A stretch of DNA of 64,000 bases from the NCBI GenBank assembly GCA_963815305.1, contig CAWFFW010000001.1, positions 124,001-188,000 on the forward strand, written 5' to 3'. The translations under genes were made by a program, and so were the position numbers. How positions within the stretch are numbered: the first letter of the stretch is position 1; the number at the start of each line of letters is the position of its first letter. This DNA comes from CAXBID01 sp963815305 (lineage in GTDB: Bacteria; Bacteroidota; Bacteroidia; Flavobacteriales; Flavobacteriaceae). Positions 38,688 to 45,812 of the stretch are shown here, piece after piece. The notes under the pieces were generated by a model. It did not search any database. It saw nothing but the letters and a program-made list of their open reading frames with translations, and was not told where the DNA came from.

Positions 38688-39473
38688 ACCAACAGTTTTT
38701 ATTTTCTTTTCAGAGTTCTGATTGTTATAATCCTCTATAATTTCTCTTAAAATTTTCGAATCCTTTTTGAATGTTTTTTCGAATTTTTCCCAATTCGTCA
38801 AGGTCAGATTTTTTGGCATTTCTACAATTCCACTTATTGAGTCCCAAAACGCATCCCAGTTATTTCCATAAAATTCAGGAAAATAAAGTCTTTCAGCAAA
38901 AGTGTCGTGTAAATGCTTAATGTTCACAATTCCACCAAGGTCAATGACTTTAATTTCAGGGTTTAGTAATTCCTTAAGTTCTTCGTCAACATCTTCTAAA
39001 ATCCGTTTTCGATACCATTCTACAGGTTCGAGTTGTTTTTTCAGAGCGTCAGAATTCCATAGTTTATATTCCGATTCTATTGGGCAATTGTCAAGTTCAC
39101 TTTCATAACCAATTGCAAGTCCAATTGTAAGAAACGGTCTTTTAATTTCCTCTTCTTGTTCGAGATATAATTCTCTTAATTTTCGACTTGCCAGAACAAT
39201 CTCAATATTACCAGACTTAATATTTTTGAGTAATTCAATTGTTCGATACTTTTCAAATTCCTTCCAATCAAAATGTTTTTTGATGATTGATTTTATGAAA
39301 TTTTTGACTTCTCTACTTTTAAAATTAAAGGCTAATAAATCGTTGTAATGGTCTTCTGGAATTTCATTTTCAAGTTCCTTATTTTCATAAACCCAATTTT
39401 CAAATAATTCCAATGAAATGTCATCATTAAGGAATTGATAAAACTTGATTCTATTTGGATTTATGTTGGTCAT
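38670..39473 (-). CDS. Barstar-domain protein with an uncharacterised N-terminal part
   Basis: A 267-aa cytoplasmic protein. Residues about 178-260 match barstar, the barnase inhibitor: V-I-D-L-G-G-I, then a helix with H-D-T-F-A, followed by F-P-E-F-Y-G-N-N-W-D-A-F-W-D, the core family motif. The first 170 residues are helical and charged, with no family I recognise. Barstar domains neutralise ribonucleases, so it may be an immunity protein acting on an incoming RNase toxin. The last codons (G-N-T-V-Y-N and TAA) come from repeat E. Its own toxin is not in the cassette. Confidence 0.78.
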   Translation of the reverse strand: MTNINPNRIKFYQFLNDDISLELFENWVYENKELENEIPEDHYNDLLAFNFKSREVKNFIKSIIKKHFDWKEFEKYRTIELLKNIKSGNIEIVLASRKLRELYLEQEEEIKRPFLTIGLAIGYESELDNCPIESEYKLWNSDALKKQLEPVEWYRKRILEDVDEELKELLNPEIKVIDLGGIVNIKHLHDTFAERLYFPEFYGNNWDAFWDSISGIVEMPKNLTLTNWEKFEKTFKKDSKILREIIEDYNNQNSEKKIKTVGNTVYN

Positions 39474-39486
39474 TCAAATTGTTGGT

Positions 39487-39675
39487 AACGTCTCCGTATA
39501 TGAAACGTAGCGTGTAAAAAGACACTATCGTTTCGGATTATACACGAGCCGAATTTTTAAATTTTTATTTTTCTCTTTATTTTACTAAAAGCCAAATTTA
39601 AAAATTTGGCGATCTTCGCAAACACGCAAAAACCTCTCGAAAAGCCTATAATAGCTATGTTTTATATACATTGTT
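39487..39675 (-). repeat. attC-like cassette-end repeat F (long class)
   Basis: 189 bp from AAC (39487) to GTT (39673). Interior GCCGAATTTTTAAATTT and its partner AAATTTAAAAATTTGGC form the central stem. The outer arms are GTATATGAAACGTAGCGTG and a TTATATACATT end. It shares this interior with I and J. Confidence 0.85.
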
Positions 39676-39685
39676 GTGCATAGTG

Positions 39686-40432
39686 CTATTCCGCTTTCCA
39701 TCTCTTAATATGATGTTGTAAACCAGTTTTTGAACCACCTTTAAAATAACCTCCAGCGTTTGTTTTGTCAATCAGTTTTATTACACCATCTGCATTGTCA
39801 GATTCCCAGCCTAACTCAGTTGTTAGATAAGAAAAGACTTCTTTCGAATTTAATTCGTAATTATATTTATTTAAAGCTCGGATATATGTTTTGCATTGTT
39901 CCTCGTCCATCGAGTGTCTAATTCCAGTAGTCATATTGATGGAATTACTCAAGTCGATAAATGCTCTTTGAACAACTTTATCTGGTAAGGAAGTTTTTTC
40001 AATTTTTGTTTCAGATTCCAAGTTGATTGCACCCCAAGATTTTGCCCAATCCTTTACGCTATCTTCTGACCATTGGTGAGCAATAATTCCTGCAACATTT
40101 TCATAATCATCGTATTTGTGTAATTCCTTTGAACGCAAACCGAATGCAACCACAATTTTCTTTCCTTGCCAATCGTCATTAAAAGTTCGGATAGTTTCTA
40201 TTTTTAAAGGTGGATAATTCGCATCTATCTTTGTTCCTCTAAAAAAGTCCTTCAAATTCCGAGTTTGAAAAATTCTTTCTAAATACCTTGTATTTCCTTT
40301 TGTATGGATTAATAAAGTTATTTGGGTTATATCTCCAATTTCGTTGCAAAGTTCTATTGCTTTTTTAAGTGCAAGCAATTCGTTCTCTTTTATAGGGCCG
40401 ATATTGTCATTATAGTATCTTTTTTTCTCCAT
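39686..40432 (-). CDS. Cassette-borne hypothetical protein
   Basis: A 248-aa soluble protein of unknown family. The N-terminal half alternates strands and helices (I-T-Q-I-T-L-L-I-H-T-K-G-N, K-I-V-V-A-F-G-L), like a small Rossmann-type fold. The C-terminal half is helical and ends with a distinctive G-G-Y-F-K-G-G-S-K-T-G-L-Q-H-H-I segment, looking like a conserved tail with an adjacent W. The gene starts 20 bp inside the arm at repeat G and ends 11 bp from repeat F. Confidence 0.5.
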   Translation of the reverse strand: MEKKRYYNDNIGPIKENELLALKKAIELCNEIGDITQITLLIHTKGNTRYLERIFQTRNLKDFFRGTKIDANYPPLKIETIRTFNDDWQGKKIVVAFGLRSKELHKYDDYENVAGIIAHQWSEDSVKDWAKSWGAINLESETKIEKTSLPDKVVQRAFIDLSNSINMTTGIRHSMDEEQCKTYIRALNKYNYELNSKEVFSYLTTELGWESDNADGVIKLIDKTNAGGYFKGGSKTGLQHHIKRWKAE

Positions 40433-40458
40433 TAGTTCGGTTTTTTTGCATTATGCAC

Positions 40459-40582
40459 AACGTGTTTGTATAAGATTAGTTGCGTGGTTTAAGCAACTAA
40501 TTTAGCAAATACAAACCTAATAGAAAATCCGCGAGGATTTTCGTAAGTAGGCTTGCACTAGCAATTAATTTTATACGGTGTT
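40459..40582 (-). repeat. attC-like cassette-end repeat G
   Basis: 124 bp from AAC (40459) to GTT (40580). Short class with GATTAGTTGCGTGGTTTAAGC and the hairpin GAAAATCC-GCGA-GGATTTTC. The right end contains the last codons (T-H-N-T-V and TAA) of the next gene. Confidence 0.88.
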
Positions 40583-41251
40583 GTGCGTTCGTTTTTTATT
40601 TTGTTCTATTCGGTTAAAATTTATTCCGATTAATAAAAATGCAAATGGAGCGATTAAAGCATATCCTATTATTCCAATGTTCCTAATTTGCATATTTCCA
40701 AGTGGTACGCCAATTATTCCAATAAGGCTCAAAATTCCTGAAATTAGCATAAGAGTTCTTATTGTTTTTTCCATTTTCCCATTATTGAATATTGGAGCGG
40801 CACATAAAAACGAAAGAGAAAAAAACAAATCCCAAGCGAGAATATCCAAAATATATGCGACAGATGGCCATTTAAATGAAAAGAACAAAGTCCATTCTCT
40901 CATTGTTGCAGTTTCAAGTTGATGATTCATAGTGAGAACAACGAAGTGAACACTTGTGGTAATTCCAGCCATAATAATCATTGAACATAAAGCAAAAAGA
41001 GTATGTAATTTATATTTAGCCGAAGCGTGAATATGAATTACAATCATATTGATAGACATCAGTAGAGCAAGAATAATAGTTAACAATTCCATCATTGTGA
41101 AATATGGGTCTCGGATTGGTTCATCAGGTGATTTTAAGGATTGAAAACCAAAAAATGTAACAAATAAATATACAAGTCCAAGAAAGAAGGTTATCGAGCA
41201 AGTTATCTTACCGATATGAGCAAAATTTTTATTTCCATTTTCAATCAACAT
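40571..41251 (-). CDS. Cassette-borne six- to seven-helix membrane protein
   Basis: About 226 aa from ATG 41251. The longer frame starts at GTG 41284 inside the recombination core and is less likely. Hydrophobic segments near residues 20-40, 55-75, 85-110, 130-150, 165-185 and 195-215. No family recognised. The final residues T-H-N-T-V and the stop are supplied by repeat G. Confidence 0.55.
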   Translation of the reverse strand: MLIENGNKNFAHIGKITCSITFFLGLVYLFVTFFGFQSLKSPDEPIRDPYFTMMELLTIILALLMSINMIVIHIHASAKYKLHTLFALCSMIIMAGITTSVHFVVLTMNHQLETATMREWTLFFSFKWPSVAYILDILAWDLFFSLSFLCAAPIFNNGKMEKTIRTLMLISGILSLIGIIGVPLGNMQIRNIGIIGYALIAPFAFLLIGINFNRIEQNKKRTHNTV

Positions 41252-41284
41252 TCGTTTTTCAATTGGTTTCTCAAAATGACGCAC

Positions 41285-41406
41285 AACGTTTAGTATATGA
41301 AAAGTAGGCTATTAAAAAGCACTGAACTTTCGGTTAAATATAAAGTTTATTCGAGAACTAAACCTTGAATTTAGCACTAAACAGCCTATTTTTTATATAC
41401 ATTGTT
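41285..41406 (-). repeat. attC-like cassette-end repeat H
   Basis: 122 bp from AAC (41285) to GTT (41404). Its outer ends (GTATATGAAAAGTAGGCT and AGCCTATTTTTTATATACATT) are those of the long class, but the central GCCGAATTT stem is absent, so it is a short version of that class. Confidence 0.85.
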
Positions 41407-41425
41407 AGGTGCTGGCTTTCTGTTC

Positions 41426-42076
41426 TTAATAGTCCTCCACTTGTTCTAGCAGCTCCATAGATTTCATTAATGGTGTCCATTCTTTTCCACTAAAAATGAG
41501 TTGAAACCATTTCTTATTTCTGTTTTCGTATTTAATGTTGAAGAATAGCCAAATAGCAATAACAGTAAGTGAAATTGTAAAAAACAATGTCACTACCCAT
41601 TGCAAAATACCCCAATCTGTTAGCATAGTTTCGTTCCACCAAAAGGTTGTCCAAACAGGAAGTTGAAGAAGGAGGATACGAGTTACCCAAAGCGTTGACA
41701 TTTTTAGACTTACCAAATTCTTTTGTGTCCTTATAATCGGGTCAGTTATATTCACTTGGTAAATCGTGATTAGCTGATAGAGATAAACAAACAATGCCAT
41801 GGCCGTCAAGCCCACCTGGATAGAAGCCGAAAACAGAAAAAACTTATTCGCTTCAGAAAATGAGTTTAAATAAATTGAGCTCAAAGCAATTATCCCGATA
41901 CCAACCCATAAAATACCAACCAATAGCGTAAAAATCTTAATTGTTTTCATTGAACCCAAAATGCTATGAATCTTTACTCGGGTTATATCTTCGGTGTTTT
42001 TTTTGTTTATGATAATGCTCTCGTCCAATTTATCATTAGTTGCTTGCCAAAGCTTTTTTAATTCCAACTCGTTCAT
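41426..42076 (-). CDS. Membrane protein downstream of a sigma factor, possible anti-sigma
   Basis: A 216-aa protein with an N-terminal cytosolic part (E-L-E-L-K-K-L-W-Q-A-T-N near residue 4) and four hydrophobic segments near 45-65, 78-100, 128-145 and 155-178. Its location 4 bp after the sigma gene and the short cytosolic head fit a membrane anti-sigma protein, as in other Bacteroidota operons. This is inference from position; no zinc motif of ZAS type is present. Confidence 0.6.
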   Translation of the reverse strand: MNELELKKLWQATNDKLDESIIINKKNTEDITRVKIHSILGSMKTIKIFTLLVGILWVGIGIIALSSIYLNSFSEANKFFLFSASIQVGLTAMALFVYLYQLITIYQVNITDPIIRTQKNLVSLKMSTLWVTRILLLQLPVWTTFWWNETMLTDWGILQWVVTLFFTISLTVIAIWLFFNIKYENRNKKWFQLIFSGKEWTPLMKSMELLEQVEDY

Positions 42077-42080
42077 TGCT

Positions 42081-42581
42081 TTATGATTTTAATTGTGAAA
42101 ATCGTGTTTTTAATTTGTCCTTGATACGTCCTATTTTCGTACCTACATTGCTTACTGAAATTCCTAATATCTCTGCAATTTCAGCGTGACTTTTGTCTTC
42201 CAAATAAAGTATCATCAATGCTTTGTCTATCTCTTTTAGTTCGCTGATAAATTTCTCCAACAAATTTAGATGCTGTGCGTTTTCCGATTTTTCTTCGGTT
42301 GGCATTTCTGCCATTTGTTCATTAAGTACTGTATATTTCTTTGTTCTTGTTGAGCTTTTTCGGTAAAATGAGATGGCGACATTCAGTGAAATACGATACA
42401 ACCAAGTTGAAATTTTATACTGGTCATTGTATTTGTGAATGGACTGCCAAATCTGAATCATCATTTCCTGTATGAGGTCTTGTCGGGCTTCTTCGTCTGG
42501 GCAGTATGCACGGGCAACCTTGAACAAAATACCTTTGTGCTGTTCAATAACTTCGTTAAAAAATTGCTTTTGTCTGTCCAT
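42081..42581 (-). CDS. RNA polymerase ECF-type sigma factor carried in the cassette array
   Basis: A 166-aa protein. Region 2 shows D-L-I-Q-E-M-M-I-Q-I-W near residues 35-45 and I-S-T-W-L-Y-R-I near 57-64; region 4 shows A-L-M-I-L-Y-L-E near 121, then the helix-turn-helix H-A-E-I-A-E-I-L-G-I-S-V-S-N-V-G-T-K. It overlaps the hydrolase stop by TAATG and precedes the membrane protein by 4 bp, so the three genes form one operon and one cassette. Confidence 0.88.
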   Translation of the reverse strand: MDRQKQFFNEVIEQHKGILFKVARAYCPDEEARQDLIQEMMIQIWQSIHKYNDQYKISTWLYRISLNVAISFYRKSSTRTKKYTVLNEQMAEMPTEEKSENAQHLNLLEKFISELKEIDKALMILYLEDKSHAEIAEILGISVSNVGTKIGRIKDKLKTRFSQLKS

Positions 42582-43636
42582 TATAATTTAGAAAACCAAT
42601 CTTTGATAAAAGTAAAAGATTGTGAGTTATGCCTTACTCCATTATGGGATGCCCTGTCAATTATCTGTATTTCTCCAATACTGTTTTTTAAAATGGCTTC
42701 TTTTGTAGCTACTGCCGAGAAAGCTTCGTCTTCGCTACCCATTATTACAAGCATTGGTTTGTTTACTGCATTTAATCCTGTCTCGTAATCATCAGGCGTC
42801 ATACTTTTATTTGCTCGATAGCTATATTTTCGCAAAGGAACAGCTTCAGGAAAATTGAAAAACAGTACAGGCAAGCTGTCATAATCGTGATTGTCAATTT
42901 CATTTAGCATAGCCAAACCAATTATTCGCTCTATATGGATTTTCATAAAGGGCTCTTCGGCTATGTTTTCGGTGGCTTGTCCTTGAAGAAAGGCAGGCGA
43001 GTTGTGTCCGATTAGGGGTGCGAAAAGCAAAAAGCCATCAGGTTGTTCATATTCCTTTTCCATTGCATAACGCAAAGCAACTCCGCCACCCATTGAATGT
43101 CCTGCAATAATGATTTTTCCATTGGGCTTCTCCTTACGGATTGTAATTATAATATCAGCCAAATCATCAACATACTGGTTAATGTACTGCACATCACCAA
43201 TTTTTCCTTCCGATTGTCCGTGTCCCCTTAAATCAATGGCGTAAACTTCTGCTTGGGTCGCTTCTTGCAGTAATCCTGCCGTTTTGTTGTACATATAAGC
43301 ATTACTTCCAACACCGTGAATAAGTATTATTGTATTGTCAGATTGTTTAACAAACCTATAAGCAAAGATTTTATTATTGTCACGTACGGTAAAAAAGCGA
43401 CTTTCCGATTTATAAATCTGCTCAAACCCCATATCTGAAATTGATGCAGGATTAGGTTCAGTTAGTTGCTCTGTGGGTTTAAATGTTGGTTCAGGTATGC
43501 GAATAAGTTTGGTAGCTTCATTTGTCAAGCTGTCTTTGTTCCCACCGAAATATAAATCCAACATACTTTGAGCGGAAACAGAGGTACTTCCTAAAAAAAG
43601 GAAAGTTAGAAATGCATAAATTTTAAAATTCTTCAT
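42581..43636 (-). CDS. Exported alpha/beta hydrolase, lysophospholipase-like
   Basis: A 351-aa protein with a signal peptide ending near S-V-S-A-Q. The hydrolase fold is clear: I-H-G-V-G-S-N near residue 105, D-L-R-G-H-G-Q-S near 136, nucleophile elbow G-H-S-M-G-G-G near 177, acid near 305 in M-G-S-E-D-E and His near 332 in A-S-H-N-G. The family includes monoacylglycerol lipases and lysophospholipases. First gene of the sigma-factor operon; the sigma factor follows by TAATG overlap, so the enzyme and regulator travel as a unit. Confidence 0.82.
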   Translation of the reverse strand: MKNFKIYAFLTFLFLGSTSVSAQSMLDLYFGGNKDSLTNEATKLIRIPEPTFKPTEQLTEPNPASISDMGFEQIYKSESRFFTVRDNNKIFAYRFVKQSDNTIILIHGVGSNAYMYNKTAGLLQEATQAEVYAIDLRGHGQSEGKIGDVQYINQYVDDLADIIITIRKEKPNGKIIIAGHSMGGGVALRYAMEKEYEQPDGFLLFAPLIGHNSPAFLQGQATENIAEEPFMKIHIERIIGLAMLNEIDNHDYDSLPVLFFNFPEAVPLRKYSYRANKSMTPDDYETGLNAVNKPMLVIMGSEDEAFSAVATKEAILKNSIGEIQIIDRASHNGVRHNSQSFTFIKDWFSKL

Positions 43637-43801
43637 TTTGCAATATTTTAAATGAAACTTGTTTATCTAATTATTCGCAAGTCCATTCAAAAAATCACAG
43701 TTTTCAGAAATCTTTTTTAATGCTTCAAGTTGTCGGATATGATTAATTGAATTTTTGTCGGTTGATTTTATTTGGCTCGGCCATCTTTTACGCTTGCACC
43801 T

Positions 43802-43989
43802 AACGGTCGTGTATAATAACAGTAGGGCAGAAGTATACAACTACTATTCGGTTAAACACAAGCCGAATTTTTAAATTATACTTATTATTTTTTTTCTCAA
43901 TAAGCCAAATTTAAAAATTTGGCGACCTCGAAAAAGTGCCTGAAACATTGGGTTAAGCACCAATTGCCCTATTGTTTTTATACGTTGTT
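43802..43989 (-). repeat. attC-like cassette-end repeat I (long class)
   Basis: 188 bp from AAC (43802) to GTT (43987), with AGCCGAATTTTTAAATT and AAATTTAAAAATTTGGCG inside and outer arms CAGTAGGGCAG/TGCCCTATTG. It lies 160 bp upstream of the hydrolase start, so that gene keeps a normal leader (43637-43801) which may hold a promoter. Confidence 0.85.
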
Positions 43990-44019
43990 GTGGTGCGTTT
44001 TTTTCTGCGTTCTATTTCA

Positions 44020-44544
44020 TTATTCGATTTCTTTCCATTTGCCTTTTCGGAAGTACATATTATGAAATTTCGGCGAATTAAACACCATAAAAAAGTCCCA
44101 AAGTTCTCGATATATTGTCGGATTAGTTGTCAGTATATGATGAATAGGTTTTTCCATTTCAATCACAAGTCTCGCAGATTGGTAAGGCGAAAGAGTTGTT
44201 ATAGTTCCTTTATAAGTTTCGTTAATAATTTTTCCATCCGTGACGTAAAAATATATTGAGTCATTCTCTTTAATTTCAAATCGGAAGTTGTTGTATTGCC
44301 AATCCGCTTGTTTTCCAGAAAAATAATTTCGGTCGATTACATATTCTCCATAAAAGTCCGATTTATCAAGTACTTTTTTCGTGTAAAATGGCTGAAGTAC
44401 AGCGGACAAAATCCACAGTAATATCATTCCGCCCCACATTCCAATCAGCGCAATTCCGAAAAACTTTTTTTGAGTAAAAATCCATAATAGAAACAGGATT
44501 ACTGAAATTGGTAATATGATAAAAATAAATCCTAATCCTGCCAT
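44020..44544 (-). CDS. Cassette-borne hypothetical membrane protein
   Basis: A 174-aa protein with two hydrophobic segments near residues 5-20 and 30-50, then a soluble strand-rich domain (F-Y-G-E-Y-V-I-D, F-R-F-E-I-K-E-N-D-S-I-Y-F) that ends with Y-F-R-K-G-K-W. No family recognised. It fills its cassette completely: 31 bp from repeat I, 35 bp from repeat J. Confidence 0.5.
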   Translation of the reverse strand: MAGLGFIFIILPISVILFLLWIFTQKKFFGIALIGMWGGMILLWILSAVLQPFYTKKVLDKSDFYGEYVIDRNYFSGKQADWQYNNFRFEIKENDSIYFYVTDGKIINETYKGTITTLSPYQSARLVIEMEKPIHHILTTNPTIYRELWDFFMVFNSPKFHNMYFRKGKWKEIE

Positions 44545-44578
44545 TAATTATATTCTCGATTTTTTTTAAATGCACCAC

Positions 44579-44769
44579 AACGTCTCGTATATGAAAAGTA
44601 GCGCTGAAAATAAGCTGTTACTTTTCGGATTAAACACAAGCCGAATTTTTAAATTTTACTATTTATCTTTTTACTTGGAAATCGTCAAATTTAAAAATTT
44701 GGCGACTTTCCAAAAATGCCTAAACCTTAGTGTTAGCAAAGACTTGCGCTATTTTTTATATACATTGTT
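44579..44769 (-). repeat. attC-like cassette-end repeat J (long class)
   Basis: 191 bp from AAC (44579) to GTT (44767). Outer arms GAAAAGTAGCGC/GCGCTATTTTTT, inner GCCGAATTTTTAAATTT/AAATTTAAAAATTTGGC. The core at its right end supplies the TAA of the gene at 44768. Confidence 0.88.
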
Positions 44770-45106
44770 ATGCACAGGCTTTATCTTTCCATTTGTCCAT
44801 TAGAAGAAGTGATAATATTACAATTCCTAATAAAGGATAAAACAATGTTGCAAAGCAAGTCAGCACGATGTGATTTAATTTATGTTTTTTTAAGTCAATT
44901 CCCATTAAAATAACAATGATTATACGAATTACATAGTCAAAATATGTTGGCAAAGAATTTATAAATGAATATGATTCAAAATCGTTAGCACTCAAAATTC
45001 CTTTTCGCATAATAATTGGCTGAATATAAATCCAAGCCATTCCAATAATTGACCACAGAATTAAAAGAATAATATATTTATTCAAAATTTTCAAAAGTCT
45101 ATTCAT
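44768..45106 (-). CDS. Small three- to four-helix membrane protein (cassette)
   Basis: A 112-aa protein with hydrophobic segments near residues 10-28, 52-70 and 78-102. It resembles its upstream neighbour in layout (N-terminal K-Y-I-I-L-L-I, a mid-region Y-V-I-R-I-I-I-V-I-L, a Gly-rich last helix with L-G-I-V-I-L-S-L-L-L), so the pair may be an old duplication. Its stop TAA is the TAA of the core GCATAAC in repeat J. Function unknown. Confidence 0.5.
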   Translation of the reverse strand: MNRLLKILNKYIILLILWSIIGMAWIYIQPIIMRKGILSANDFESYSFINSLPTYFDYVIRIIIVILMGIDLKKHKLNHIVLTCFATLFYPLLGIVILSLLLMDKWKDKACA

Positions 45107-45443
45107 TCAGTTCAATTTTAGGTTCATTCATTTTATTGCTAGCAACTGATAATAGAAAAAAAACAATGCCTATAAATCCAGAGAAAAAAGTCATTATTAA
45201 TATGAGTGGTGAATTTATTTTCTCTGTTCTCATATCTTTTATTAAAAGAATAATAAAGCCAATATTGATTATATATTGAAATCCACCACTCAAATATCCA
45301 CTACTCAAAGTTGAAGTTCCGCCATCTTGTAATTCAGACGTTAAAAAATTCGGAAATGTCATTAAAATTATTCCAGCTAAAATTCGGGAAAGAACTAATC
45401 CGATAATTAGAAGTATAGAATATTTTTTTATTAATTCAATCAT
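45099..45443 (-). CDS. Small membrane protein, likely paralogue of its neighbour
   Basis: A 114-aa protein, with hydrophobic segments near 8-28, 55-72 and 82-100. It overlaps the next gene by 8 bp. Shared layout with the 44768 gene: K-Y-S-I-L-L-I near the start, Y-I-I-N-I-G-F-I-I-L-L mid-protein, G-I-V-F-F-L-L near the end. Two-component membrane complexes are a possibility. Confidence 0.5.
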   Translation of the reverse strand: MIELIKKYSILLIIGLVLSRILAGIILMTFPNFLTSELQDGGTSTLSSGYLSGGFQYIINIGFIILLIKDMRTEKINSPLILIMTFFSGFIGIVFFLLSVASNKMNEPKIELNE

Positions 45444-45480
45444 TTTGCTGATTTGCAGGATTTTTTTTCAGCTTGTGCAT

Positions 45481-45604
45481 AACGGTTTTGTGTATGGTTA
45501 GTTGCGTTGGCTGGAACTAAATTAGTAAAAGAAAACGAACCAGAGGAAAATCCGTAGGATTTTCCGAGTACACACAGAACAAGCAATTAATTATACACGT
45601 CTTA
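45481..45604 (-). repeat. attC-like cassette-end repeat K, interrupted at its right end
   Basis: 124 bp are visible from AAC (45481). The interior is the short class (GGTTAGTTGCG, hairpin GGAAAATCC-GTA-GGATTTTCC near 45554-45574, TAATTATACACGTCTT). It is identical to the end of repeat B up to CGTCTT and then diverges at 45605, where GTT should follow. The break coincides with the start of the IS110-family element. Confidence 0.82.
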
Positions 45605-45812
45605 AGTTTGACTTTTATTAAATTAGATTATTAATCAGAAAGAATAAAAGAGAGAATTAAGGTTAATATACACGGTGAAGTTTTAACTTCGACAACATTG
45701 ATAATCCTCTCTCTTTTCTACTAAAAACCACGTTCAGTTCTGTGAGACTTTAGATCTCGTTTTCAAGTTGTTGTGAGTGTTAGTAGTGTATTCTTTTCTA
45801 AAACATTTTGTT
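45605..45812 (+). ncRNA. Candidate bridge RNA region of the IS110 element
   Basis: 208 bp of non-coding IS DNA upstream of the transposase. It contains short foldable units, such as GAAGTTTTAACTTC near 45676-45689 and a later TGTGAG-rich arm. IS110-subgroup elements encode their bridge RNA at this location, with loops that recognise target and donor. The loops themselves are not assigned here. Confidence 0.45.

Noticed and set aside
40578..40922. + strand frame of 114 aa
   Set aside because: It mirrors the minus-strand membrane protein and has no codon or neighbourhood support.
33125..45604. The repeats as MITEs or dispersed palindromic elements
   Set aside because: A transposed element would be flanked by direct target duplications. 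Here the two flanks of one repeat are unrelated, while the two ends of each gene segment are inverted matches, as expected for circularised cassettes.
33125..45604. CRISPR array
   Set aside because: Repeat units are 122-191 bp, separated by genes of 0.5-2.4 kb, with no 30-40 bp spacers.
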